Below, in pieces: positions 1-6,574 of a stretch of DNA of 12,006 bases. The translations under genes and the position numbers were made by a program. Numbering within the stretch: position 1 is the first letter of the stretch; each line of letters begins with the position of its first letter. Below the pieces are notes generated by a model. The model searched no databases. It was not told the origin of the DNA and saw only the letters and a list, made by a program, of their open reading frames with translations. The stretch comes from Thermoplasmata archaeon (GTDB taxonomy: Archaea; Thermoplasmatota; E2; UBA202; DSCA01): positions 1-12,006 of the forward strand of contig JAGGSL010000009.1 of the NCBI GenBank assembly GCA_021159125.1. The letters are read 5' to 3'.

Positions 1-1091
1 TAGGTGGAAGGCACGGCGGTATTGGAACAGAGAAGTGGTGGTGCCCTGTCAGATACACCCATTTGGATGATGGAAGCCACTGGGAAGCAAGTTATATCAG
101 CGATCTTTATTATGCAGATATCTACAAATACGACAATGGAAACGCAACATTCGATGACTGGGACAGCAATGGCAACGGCATATTTGCAGAATGGAAGATG
201 ACAGGCAGGGACAAAATGGATTTCTACCCCGATGTTTATGTCGGCAGGCTTGCATGCAGAAACAGTTATGAAGCTCAAAAAATGGTTGAGAAAATAATCA
301 CATACGAAACAACCACCTATGGCCAGGACTGGTTCAAGAAAATGGTTGGCATAGGAGGAGATACATTCCCTGACCAGAGCGACCCGTACTATGATGGAGA
401 ATTAAGCATACTTGAGAGTAAAGATTACATGGAGGAAGTGGGAATTGAAACAACGACACTTTTCACCTCTGACAATACTCTTACCGGCCCGGATGACATA
501 ATAAATGCCGTCAGCCAGGGATGCGGATTTTTGAATTTCGAAGGGCACGGCAATCCAATGAGCTGGGCAAATCATCCTCCGTATGACGGAGATACATGGA
601 TTGGTATAGACGTGACGGATTTCTACAAATTCTCCAACACAGGCATGTACCCTGTATGCATGATCGGCGGCTGCCACAACAGCCAGTTCAATGTGAGCAT
701 ACTTAATTTGCTCAAATTCGGCGAAATAAAGGACATATACTACAAATCCGAGTGGTCGCCTGAAAGCTTTGGCTGGTGGATAGTGAGAATGGCAGATAAA
801 GGGGCGATAGCGAGCATTGGAAACACAGGCCTTGGATATGGAGCAATAGGAGATAACAACGATGACGGCATACCAGATACTCTTCAATTCTATGGAGGAT
901 TCATAGACGGTGAATTCTTCAGGGTTTATGCAGAGGAAGGAAAAGACATACTCGGAGAAACATACGGGACAACTCTGACAAACTACATAATGAAATTCCC
1001 GCCGATGGAGGACCAGATAGATGCCAAGACAGTCGAGGAATGGGTGCTTCTTGGAGATCCGTCTCTTAAAATAGGCGGATACCCAAGCTAA
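1..1091 (+). CDS. Gingipain-like (family C25) cysteine peptidase, 3' part
   Basis: The reading frame is open from the left edge (first full codon at base 3), so the N-terminus and any signal peptide lie outside; 362 residues are visible. Numbering from that codon, His182 in EGHGNP and Cys224 in GGCHNSQF match the His/Cys catalytic dyad of C25 peptidases. SDLYYADIY, DVYVGRLACRN and the closing LLGDPSLKIGG are also typical of the family. Two Asp/Asn-rich loops could bind calcium: DSNGNGIFAE at 54-63 and DNNDDGIPD at 284-292. C25 enzymes are secreted endopeptidases, so an extracellular role in protein breakdown is inferred. The protein stops just after the LGDPSL motif, with no visible Ig-like, PKD or sorting domain; any anchor must be N-terminal or absent. 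It converges on the M24 peptidase gene with 16 bases between stops. Family assignment is firm; substrate specificity is unknown. Confidence 0.88.
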   Translation, partial: GGRHGGIGTEKWWCPVRYTHLDDGSHWEASYISDLYYADIYKYDNGNATFDDWDSNGNGIFAEWKMTGRDKMDFYPDVYVGRLACRNSYEAQKMVEKIITYETTTYGQDWFKKMVGIGGDTFPDQSDPYYDGELSILESKDYMEEVGIETTTLFTSDNTLTGPDDIINAVSQGCGFLNFEGHGNPMSWANHPPYDGDTWIGIDVTDFYKFSNTGMYPVCMIGGCHNSQFNVSILNLLKFGEIKDIYYKSEWSPESFGWWIVRMADKGAIASIGNTGLGYGAIGDNNDDGIPDTLQFYGGFIDGEFFRVYAEEGKDILGETYGTTLTNYIMKFPPMEDQIDAKTVEEWVLLGDPSLKIGGYPS

Positions 1092-1100
1092 TCTCCCTCC

Positions 1101-1118
1101 CTTTTTCTTATTTTTTTG
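1101..1118 (+). terminator. T-rich archaeal-type terminator after the C25 gene
   Basis: A T5 run (1102-1106) and a T7 run (1111-1117) follow the C25 stop codon within about 10-25 bases on the plus strand. Archaeal RNA polymerase commonly terminates at such U-tracts without a hairpin. The second run lies in the last codons of the convergent M24 gene. I see no strong hairpin. The function is inferred from position and composition only. Confidence 0.45.
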
Positions 1119-2124
1119 TTAAAATCTCAATACCATTTCTTTTTACAAGCACATCATCTTCTATTCTTATGCCCCATCTATCCTTCAAATAAATTCCCGG
1201 CTCAACTGTGATAACCATCCCTTCTTTCAGAATGAAGTCCTCTTTCATTGAAAAACCGTCGTGAACTTCAAGGCCCAGGGAATGGCCCAGGGAGTGTATC
1301 ATTTTGCCAAAACCGTGTTTTGAAAAGAATTCATCGACCTCATTTTGAATAACTGTTGCTTTCACGCCTTCTTTCATCATATCAAATGCGATTTCCTGCC
1401 CTTCCCTGACAATCTCATAAACCCTGCTTTGTTCCCTTCCGGACACAAATGTCCTTGTCATATCGGAACAGTATCGCCCATACCTGGCGCCGAAATCCAT
1501 CAATGCAGGAAACTCGAACTCTTTTTCACCTGTGGAATAATGAGGAATGGAAGAATTTACCCCGAAGGCAACAATTGTATCGAATGACGGCATCGCCCCT
1601 TTCTTTGCCATTATGTAATTTATCTCCGCAAGAATATCGCTTTCCTTTACCCCCTCGTGCAGATATGGCACAATTTCATTTGAAACATGAGATGCTATCT
1701 CGCCTGCCTTTTTTATTCTCTTTATCTCTTCCCCGTCCTTCACCACCCTTGCCCTGCGTATGGCATCATCCACATCAATAAAGCGGGCTTCCGGAAGCAA
1801 TTCCTTCAATTTCATAAAATCCGCATGGGAAATGGCCCTGCTGTTTATGCCCACCCTCTCACCGCTCACCTTATCCTTCAGCAGCTCGAATTTTTCCTTA
1901 TTGTTCGAAAATACCTCTGCCTTTCCGCCTGCCGCGCCCTCTTCAAGCTCTGGGCATATAACCGCCATGCTGCCATCAGGGTATAACACTGCAGCGGAAT
2001 TCTCAAAAAGCCCGCTTTCAAATCCTGTCACGTAAAAAAATGTCATGTCAACGCTGGAGCCGTTCATTATGATAATTGCATCGGCGTCTGCGTTCTCAAA
2101 TATTTTTTTTATCCTTCCCTTCAT
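1108..2124 (-). CDS. M24 family metallopeptidase (Xaa-Pro dipeptidase/aminopeptidase-like)
   Basis: A 338-residue protein with the creatinase/prolidase layout: an N-terminal domain (about 1-120) and a pita-bread catalytic domain (about 130-335). The five expected metal ligands are present: Asp210 (MDFGARYG), Asp221 (CSDMTRTF), His281 (SLGHSLGLEVHD), Glu308 (VEPGIY) and Glu322 (RIEDD). His195 in IPHY is also typical. It should hydrolyse peptides or dipeptides with proline at the second position in the cytoplasm, recycling peptides; prolidase versus aminopeptidase P cannot be decided from sequence alone. The start ATG (2124) lies inside the end of ksgA (29-base overlap), with AGGT at 2135-2132 seven bases upstream, so it is probably translated as the last gene of the pus10-ksgA run. 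Length is normal for archaeal members. Confidence 0.9.
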   Translation of the reverse strand: MKGRIKKIFENADADAIIIMNGSSVDMTFFYVTGFESGLFENSAAVLYPDGSMAVICPELEEGAAGGKAEVFSNNKEKFELLKDKVSGERVGINSRAISHADFMKLKELLPEARFIDVDDAIRRARVVKDGEEIKRIKKAGEIASHVSNEIVPYLHEGVKESDILAEINYIMAKKGAMPSFDTIVAFGVNSSIPHYSTGEKEFEFPALMDFGARYGRYCSDMTRTFVSGREQSRVYEIVREGQEIAFDMMKEGVKATVIQNEVDEFFSKHGFGKMIHSLGHSLGLEVHDGFSMKEDFILKEGMVITVEPGIYLKDRWGIRIEDDVLVKRNGIEILTKK

Positions 2125-2869
2125 TTTTCATACCTGCAATAACATCGCTTATCTCCCCGATTTGTTGAGGAGTAAGCACCTCAACCCTCTTTTCGCGGTA
2201 GGGCACTTTCTCCACCTCCTCGGGGCTCACAAGTCCTTCAATCAGCAGAGAGTTCTTTATCTTTTTCCTCCTGTGCGAAAACAGCACCCTTGTCAGCTCA
2301 TAAAAAAGCGCTTCATTTTCAACCTCAAATTTTGGCTTTCCCGGCACAACCTTCACTATGGCGGAATATACCCTTGGGCGGGGGCGGAAGGCGGCGGGGG
2401 ACACAGCCTCCAGCATTTCCCAGTCTGCCGCATAAGATGCCATAACCGAAAGGCGGGAGTAATTTTTGCTGCCCGGCTTTGCAACAAGACGATCTGCAAA
2501 CTCTTTCTGATACATCAAAATGCCCATATCAAAATCGCTTTCAAGCAATTTGAATGTGACAGGCGAAGAAATCTGATACGGAAGATTTGAAACAACTTTG
2601 TTAAATTCCATATCTTTGAAATCAATCTTCAATATATCTCTGGATATAATATCAACATTTGACATGCCGTCCAGCGAGCTTGCAAGGGAATCTGCAAGTT
2701 TTTTGTCGATTTCAACAGCGATTACCTTTTTTGCCTTTCTCGCAATTCTTTTTGTGAGCACGCCGTACCCTGCGCCTATCTCCAGAACAACATCTTTATC
2801 GGACAGGGCTGCATAACCTATCTGTCTTTCTGCAATTCTTTCATCCACCAAAAAGTGCTGCCCTTTCAT
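2096..2869 (-). CDS. ksgA: 16S rRNA adenine dimethyltransferase KsgA/RsmA/Dim1
   Basis: A 257-residue Rossmann methyltransferase. It opens with GQHFLVD, followed by the S-adenosylmethionine-binding motif LEIGAGYGVLT (29-39), the acidic residue of AVEID (51-55), and the catalytic motif NLPYQIS (95-101) that defines the KsgA/Dim1 family. FRPRPRVYSAIVKV (161-174) is the usual family signature, and the C-terminal helical domain follows. The enzyme dimethylates two adjacent adenines near the 3' end of 16S rRNA late in small-subunit assembly. Its ATG sits one base after the DUF655 stop (TAA-A-ATG), and no Shine-Dalgarno site is visible, so translation probably depends on re-initiation after DUF655. 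The 3' end overlaps the M24 gene. The N-terminus is short, with no extra segment before GQHFL. Family identification is firm. Confidence 0.96.
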   Translation of the reverse strand: MKGQHFLVDERIAERQIGYAALSDKDVVLEIGAGYGVLTKRIARKAKKVIAVEIDKKLADSLASSLDGMSNVDIISRDILKIDFKDMEFNKVVSNLPYQISSPVTFKLLESDFDMGILMYQKEFADRLVAKPGSKNYSRLSVMASYAADWEMLEAVSPAAFRPRPRVYSAIVKVVPGKPKFEVENEALFYELTRVLFSHRRKKIKNSLLIEGLVSPEEVEKVPYREKRVEVLTPQQIGEISDVIAGMKNEGKDKKNI

Positions 2870-2870
2870 T

Positions 2871-3422
2871 TTACTTTTTTAAAGGTGCCCTGGTAAAAAG
2901 ACGGTATTTCTGATTGGGGTCTGCCAGCTCCTCCACTATCCTCTCTGCAATAAGCTTTTCTGGATGGGTGAGATGCTTTACCCTGTTTGAGATATCCTCA
3001 AAACTTTTGAACGGCTCTTTCTTCCTCTCCTCGACTATTTCATGCATTGTTTTTTTACCAAGCCCGGGGAGAAGTTCCAGAGCGTGGAAACGCGTTGATA
3101 TAGAAGGACATTTGTTGTAAAAATCCACAAATTTTTCCTCGTTGTTCTTAACAATGTCTTCTATCACATAAACAAGTTCGCCATGCGCTGCAGCCGACAG
3201 CTCTTCATAATTGACTCTGCCCTTCACTTTTGCTATCTTGTCTCTTTTTTCTTTGTCTTTCCCGACATATACTCTCTCGCCTATTGTAATAGGTACATTT
3301 TTTTTGGGCAATAACTCCAGCAAGGTGAACTGGTCCTCTCCTATGCCGTATGCTATCGCTTCCTTCCTATATCCCGGTTTTCCCATTGCCAAATAATCCA
3401 GGATATAAACATAATCCTCCAT
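2871..3422 (-). CDS. DUF655 protein, helix-hairpin-helix nucleic-acid-binding
   Basis: This 183-residue protein matches the archaeal DUF655 family found next to rpoF and ksgA. The N-terminal half opens with MEDYVYILDYLAMGKPG and should be a small beta domain. The C-terminal half has a helix-hairpin-helix segment around 115-144 (LELLPGLGKKTMHEI then FKSFEDI), suggesting RNA or DNA binding. Its exact function is not established; the neighbourhood suggests ribosome biogenesis or transcription. I choose ATG 3422 rather than the in-frame TTG at 3434: GAGGT at 3432-3428 is five bases upstream of the ATG, and MEDYVYILDY is the expected N-terminus. With this start the gene begins eight bases after the rpoF stop; the TTG would overlap that stop. 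Confidence 0.88.
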   Translation of the reverse strand: MEDYVYILDYLAMGKPGYRKEAIAYGIGEDQFTLLELLPKKNVPITIGERVYVGKDKEKRDKIAKVKGRVNYEELSAAAHGELVYVIEDIVKNNEEKFVDFYNKCPSISTRFHALELLPGLGKKTMHEIVEERKKEPFKSFEDISNRVKHLTHPEKLIAERIVEELADPNQKYRLFTRAPLKK

Positions 3423-3427
3423 AATAT

Positions 3428-3432
3428 ACCTC
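3428..3432 (-). promoter_or_regulatory. Ribosome binding site deciding the DUF655 start
   Basis: GAGGT reads on the minus strand five bases before ATG 3422 and overlaps the rpoF stop TGA (3433-3431). It complements the anti-Shine-Dalgarno end of archaeal 16S rRNA and favours the ATG over the upstream TTG. Confidence 0.7.
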
Positions 3433-3745
3433 AAATATACTCCCTAACTATTTCAAGGATCTTTTTTATATCTTCTTTCGAGGGGACAAACGTCTCCTTG
3501 GAAAAAATCGCCATTATATCCTCTTCGTCTTTCGGGAGGAGGTCTGCTATTTTGTGAGCTTGCTTTTTGTTTAACTTCTCAATGGTCTGCAGTTCCTTTA
3601 TCAGCTTTTTCGTTTTGCTCACAGGCAGCTGAACCACTTTTTCGCTGTGCTCCAGAGCTATTTTTTGTTCTCTTGTGAGCTCTTCCCTCTCCTTACTGAG
3701 CTCGGTGAGCATATTCTTTACTTCTGATAGAGAAACTATTTTCAT
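3431..3745 (-). CDS. rpoF: DNA-directed RNA polymerase subunit Rpo4/RpoF (Rpb4-like)
   Basis: A 104-residue, all-helical, highly charged protein that begins MKIVSLSEVKNML and ends in an HRDC-like segment (SKEDIKKILEIVREYI), as archaeal Rpb4 homologues do. With Rpo7 it forms the stalk of RNA polymerase, which helps open-complex formation and binds the emerging RNA. The gene starts one base after the L21e stop. GGTG lies four bases upstream of its ATG inside the end of the L21e gene, so it is translated as an internal operon gene. The position between L21e and DUF655 is the common euryarchaeal order and supports the assignment, which would be weaker from sequence alone. Confidence 0.92.
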   Translation of the reverse strand: MKIVSLSEVKNMLTELSKEREELTREQKIALEHSEKVVQLPVSKTKKLIKELQTIEKLNKKQAHKIADLLPKDEEDIMAIFSKETFVPSKEDIKKILEIVREYI

Positions 3746-3746
3746 T

Positions 3747-4037
3747 TTACACCTTTCTCAGATGTTCAGGTCTAACGATCACACTTTTCATTGCATTACC
3801 AACCTTTACCTTCACAACATATGCGTCCCCTCTCCTGTCTTCTATATCCCCTGTCTTTCCCTGGAATCTCCTGTGGGGCATACCCTTGTGCACAGACGGG
3901 TCAACAACTATGGAAACCTTCTCGCCTTTCTCGAACTCCTGCAGGGCTCTTGTAATGGGGCTCATTCCCCTTTCCCTCGGCTTCCTTTTCAGCATCTGTC
4001 TTGTTTTGCTTCTAATTCCTCTCGACCTTCTCACCAT
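3747..4037 (-). CDS. rpl21e: Large ribosomal subunit protein eL21 (L21e)
   Basis: With the ATG at 4037 this is a 96-residue basic protein opening MVRRSRGIRSKTRQML, the conserved L21e N-terminus. The SH3-like barrel motif MPHRRFQGKTGDI and the ending VIVRPEHLRKV are diagnostic. It is a structural protein of the archaeal/eukaryotic 50S/60S subunit. Upstream in-frame starts exist (TTG 4049, GTG 4046, ATG 4043). I prefer 4037 because GGTGAT at 4047-4042 is four bases before it and the family begins there; the ATG at 4043 would overlap that site. The start lies inside the end of pus10 (26-base overlap), indicating translational coupling. Confidence 0.95.
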   Translation of the reverse strand: MVRRSRGIRSKTRQMLKRKPRERGMSPITRALQEFEKGEKVSIVVDPSVHKGMPHRRFQGKTGDIEDRRGDAYVVKVKVGNAMKSVIVRPEHLRKV

Positions 4038-5241
4038 CTTCATCACCAATATTTATTACATCCAGCTTTTTTACTTCAATAGCACAACCCGCCAGCTCGC
4101 TCAGCGACGGCTTTGTTCTGCCGCCATCGCCTGTCATCAGCTCTTTTATATACGTACCGGACTCTGCCTTCACCACCAGTACCGCTTCATTGCTTCCTTC
4201 TTCCTCTATCCGGATATCCAGTATCTTCCTCTCTCGTATCTTATCCGCTCTTCTATGAACTACCCTAAGCGGCGTTCTCTGTGCTATATAGCAACCCCTT
4301 AATGCATTAACTGCTTCATTAATTTTTCCCTTTTCATCGAATGATACAACAACGCGATAAGTTTTGTTTGCTTTCATGGCTTTTAACTTCTCTATCTCCC
4401 CTTTTTCTGCAAATCTTAGCCCTGAAACCTCGACTTTTCCCTTCCCGAAGGAATTTATCTCTTTCTGCAAATCAGACAAATCTATTTTTCTCCTTCTCGG
4501 CTCCCTTATTTCGAGGATGAATGGCCTTCCGTTTCCGAGCATCAGAACATCTATGTCCTCACGGCCTGCGCCGTGGAAATATTCTTCTTTTCCTTCTACA
4601 ATTTCAACAGCCCTTTCCGCGATTATTTCCTCAACGCTCTCTTCATACATCTTTCCGGTGCCGTGGCAATAATCGCATCCTTTTCCCTTGCATTTTCTGC
4701 AGGGCCATTTTGTTTGAGGGATGCCCCTTATCAGTTTTCTGTACCTGCCGTATATGTAAAGGGGGCGGATATCTAACTCAACATCATCATATTGCGTGTT
4801 TATTATGGCAGTTATGTGAGGACGGATAAAATCAACTTCTTTTCCTGTGGAGGCAGAAACAAGTTTTCCGACTTCCCTGTTTATCTCCCTTTTTATGCTT
4901 TCTCCATATTCCGAGAGGGACAGAAGTTCCCCTTCTTTAACAAGAATTTCCTTCTCCACCCTGCTGCCCACAAGAAATGTTTCGTACTCATATCCTTCCA
5001 TTGCCTCCACAACCATTTCACTGAATTTTCTCAGCTCGCCCATCATCCCGCCGCAGAGCCAGCATTCTTCCACTTCCACCTTTTCCAGCCCCAGCGATTG
5101 TCGTATTATTGCTCCCCTTTCCTCGTTGCTCATTCCATGGCTTACGGTTGCAAACTGCCTGCCCAGGCATGAATCGCATAACCGATATGAGGAAAGCTTC
5201 TTTGCTGTGGAAATGACCTCATCGCTGTCCCATTCGTCCAT
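4012..5241 (-). CDS. pus10: tRNA pseudouridine synthase Pus10
   Basis: A 409-residue protein with the archaeal Pus10 layout: an N-terminal zinc module (Cys22/Cys25 in LCDSCLGRQF and Cys60/Cys63 in CWLCGG), a THUMP-like region (about 70-170), and a catalytic domain from about 200. HGAGREDIDVLMLGNGRPF (223-241) contains the catalytic loop; Asp229 aligns with the Asp of the pseudouridine synthase RTD/RED motif. RVVHRRADKIRERKI is another family signature. Archaeal Pus10 makes pseudouridine 54 and often 55 in the T-arm of tRNA. A second cysteine set (Cys181, 184, 189, 192 in CRKCKGKGCDYC) looks like another zinc site. Residue 233 is Leu where Pus10 proteins I know have Arg (DVRxLG). It is first in a six-gene run, with a TATA box placed for a leaderless transcript. 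Confidence 0.95.
   Translation of the reverse strand: MDEWDSDEVISTAKKLSSYRLCDSCLGRQFATVSHGMSNEERGAIIRQSLGLEKVEVEECWLCGGMMGELRKFSEMVVEAMEGYEYETFLVGSRVEKEILVKEGELLSLSEYGESIKREINREVGKLVSASTGKEVDFIRPHITAIINTQYDDVELDIRPLYIYGRYRKLIRGIPQTKWPCRKCKGKGCDYCHGTGKMYEESVEEIIAERAVEIVEGKEEYFHGAGREDIDVLMLGNGRPFILEIREPRRRKIDLSDLQKEINSFGKGKVEVSGLRFAEKGEIEKLKAMKANKTYRVVVSFDEKGKINEAVNALRGCYIAQRTPLRVVHRRADKIRERKILDIRIEEEGSNEAVLVVKAESGTYIKELMTGDGGRTKPSLSELAGCAIEVKKLDVINIGDEDGEKVERN
4042..4047 (-). promoter_or_regulatory. Ribosome binding site deciding the L21e start
   Basis: GGTGAT on the minus strand, four bases before ATG 4037, is a strong match to the archaeal Shine-Dalgarno consensus. It lies within the 3' coding part of pus10 and argues against the upstream starts. 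Confidence 0.7.
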
Positions 5242-5262
5242 TGCATGCTGAATGAGGGAGGA

Positions 5263-5273
5263 GTTAAATAAAT
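5263..5273 (-). promoter_or_regulatory. TATA box for the pus10 operon
   Basis: An AT-rich TTTATTTAA element is centred about 27 bases before the pus10 ATG, with no Shine-Dalgarno site between. Archaeal transcription begins about 25 bases after the TATA centre, so the transcript would start at or next to the ATG. Confidence 0.6.
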
Positions 5274-5282
5274 TTGGTGTGA

Positions 5283-5720
5283 TTACTCCTCGAAGTTCTT
5301 GCCGCAGTAAGGACAGACCTTTGCATCAAAAGGAATGCTCCTGCCGCAGCTCGGGCAGATTCTATCCTTCTTTTCTTCACCAGCCGCCTTTTTCTCATAG
5401 AATGACGGTTCAGGTGGCCTCACTATAAGCCATATTATCAAACCGATGATTCCGAACAGCAACCCGATGATAAGCCATAGCGCGCCGCTCTTTCCCCTCT
5501 TCTCTGCATCCCTGTACATCCATACACCGATAGCAATCCATATGATGAACATCACTACCCAGAAGAAACACAGGGCGCCTGCAAACAATCCTCCAAATTC
5601 CCACGGGATATCTGCAGTATCATTTCCATTATCAACAGCAGCCGATGCCATGCCGCCTGCCAAACCAGCAAAAAGAAACAATGCCAGCCCAAACATAACA
5701 AATTTATTTATTTGTTTCAT
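5283..5720 (-). CDS. Membrane protein with signal peptide and C-terminal zinc ribbon
   Basis: I do not recognise a named family for this 145-residue protein. Residues 1-28 form a signal peptide or N-terminal helix (charged MKQINK, hydrophobic core, then ASAAVD). Two further hydrophobic stretches, about 43-68 and 80-100, should span the membrane, joined by a charged link (YRDAEKRGKSGA). The tail has a rubredoxin-like zinc ribbon with Cys122/Cys125 (CPSC) and Cys136/Cys139 (CPYC). WMYRDAEKRGKSGALWLIIG resembles the short 'phospholipase D nuclease N-terminal-like' membrane modules of prokaryotes, but I would not assign function from that. By topology the ribbon probably faces the cytoplasm. It is a single gene with its own promoter, 41 bases upstream of pus10 and on the same strand. 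Confidence 0.85.
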   Translation of the reverse strand: MKQINKFVMFGLALFLFAGLAGGMASAAVDNGNDTADIPWEFGGLFAGALCFFWVVMFIIWIAIGVWMYRDAEKRGKSGALWLIIGLLFGIIGLIIWLIVRPPEPSFYEKKAAGEEKKDRICPSCGRSIPFDAKVCPYCGKNFEE

Positions 5721-5739
5721 AAGATAAGTAACCCCTGCG

Positions 5740-5750
5740 TTTAAATATAT
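5740..5750 (-). promoter_or_regulatory. TATA box for the zinc-ribbon membrane protein gene
   Basis: ATATATTTAAA on the minus strand is centred 25 bases before ATG 5720. No Shine-Dalgarno site lies between, which suggests a leaderless mRNA. Confidence 0.6.
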
Positions 5751-5772
5751 TTTTCTATTTTTTTTATGGATT

Positions 5773-5790
5773 TAAACCATAATTGGTTTA
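5773..5790. repeat. Short inverted repeat over the PAC2 stop codon
   Basis: TAAACC and GGTTTA form a perfect six-base stem around the six-base spacer ATAATT. Flanking GGA and TCC could extend the stem with a two-base bulge. It covers the stop codon of the PAC2 gene and precedes the TATA box of the next gene. On the minus strand it is followed by A-rich rather than T-rich sequence, so it is not a classic terminator. It may be chance in AT-rich DNA. Confidence 0.3.
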
Positions 5791-6546
5791 TCCGTACATC
5801 GGACTTGTCTGAATGAAAGATTGCCTTGGCTTTGCTTTCTGCATATGCTTCTCTATCTCCTCCTCTATCTTGCCCGCCTCCTCGTAAAGCGGCTCCGGGT
5901 CTATCTCTATCTCGGGAATCATTTTGTTTACAACTTCCAGAACTTTTGCCGCTGCCCTTGCATCCGGAAAATCGGAATGGACGCCTGCAAGAAGGCACAT
6001 CGAATTAACTTTTTTGATTTCCCCCTCATAAAGCAAAACTCCGGAAATGCCGCTCACCATGCCCTCTTCCATCAGCTCCACCTGCTGCTTCTTCAAAAAT
6101 TCCCTTCCTTCTTTTGTGCTCGCGACTCCGAACAGCGGCACCTCCTTGCTGCCGTTAGCCATGTTAAATCCTTCTATTGTAACAATTGAAGAGCAGTTTC
6201 GATTCTCGCACCATTCCAGTATTTTGTTTGCAAGAGGCCGCATAACATTCATCGGAGGGAAAAATTCAGATGTTATGATGACAATCTGGTCACACCCGCC
6301 ATCGATGCCGCATTTTTTGTTTCCGCCATATATCCTCACAGGTGGGAGAGGCCTTCCTTTTGATACAACTGTTACAGGATAAAAGAAGTCAGATGAAAAT
6401 GCGCCTATTATGTCGAGCTTGAGAGCATCTATTATAAAGCGGGATGCTATCGTGCCCACAACGCCCACAGTGGGAAAGCCGATGACTACAAGCGAGTTCG
6501 AAATATCTATCTTTTTGTATTCGTAGAGCGAAATAATGTCTTTCAT
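5788..6546 (-). CDS. PAC2 family protein, putative archaeal proteasome assembly chaperone
   Basis: This 252-residue protein matches the PAC2 (proteasome assembly chaperone 2) family of archaea. SLVVIGFPTVGVVGTIASRF (18-37) is the family's N-terminal glycine-rich signature; EGFNMA (125-130), PLFGVAST (137-144) and LLAGVHSDFPDARAA (185-199) are further conserved blocks. A charged helix follows at about 219-240. The protein ends Ser-Pro-Met-Tyr-Gly, so its last three residues fit the HbYX (hydrophobic-Tyr-any) motif that docks into the alpha-ring pockets of the 20S proteasome. Characterised archaeal homologues (PbaA/PbaB) bind the proteasome, so a role as proteasome chaperone or activator is inferred. 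It is transcribed alone from a TATA box just after the disulfide oxidoreductase gene. Family firm; function probable. Confidence 0.9.
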   Translation of the reverse strand: MKDIISLYEYKKIDISNSLVVIGFPTVGVVGTIASRFIIDALKLDIIGAFSSDFFYPVTVVSKGRPLPPVRIYGGNKKCGIDGGCDQIVIITSEFFPPMNVMRPLANKILEWCENRNCSSIVTIEGFNMANGSKEVPLFGVASTKEGREFLKKQQVELMEEGMVSGISGVLLYEGEIKKVNSMCLLAGVHSDFPDARAAAKVLEVVNKMIPEIEIDPEPLYEEAGKIEEEIEKHMQKAKPRQSFIQTSPMYG

Positions 6547-6563
6547 GCATTATTTAACTCTCT

Positions 6564-6574
6564 TTTTTATATAA
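6564..6574 (-). promoter_or_regulatory. TATA box for the PAC2 gene
   Basis: GTTATATAAAA on the minus strand is centred about 23 bases before ATG 6546, immediately after the stop codon of the upstream gene. No Shine-Dalgarno site precedes the ATG. Confidence 0.6.

Noticed and set aside
402..887. 161-codon open frame on the minus strand
   Set aside because: It lies entirely antisense to the C25 peptidase, whose catalytic motifs are intact, and shows no recognisable protein features.
2045..2590. 181-codon open frame on the plus strand
   Set aside because: It is a shadow of ksgA and the start of the M24 gene; both have full family motifs, and this translation has an unnatural composition.
4847..5251. 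134-codon Ser/Pro-rich open frame on the plus strand
   Set aside because: Antisense to the Pus10 N-terminal region; the composition reflects the complementary strand of a charged protein.
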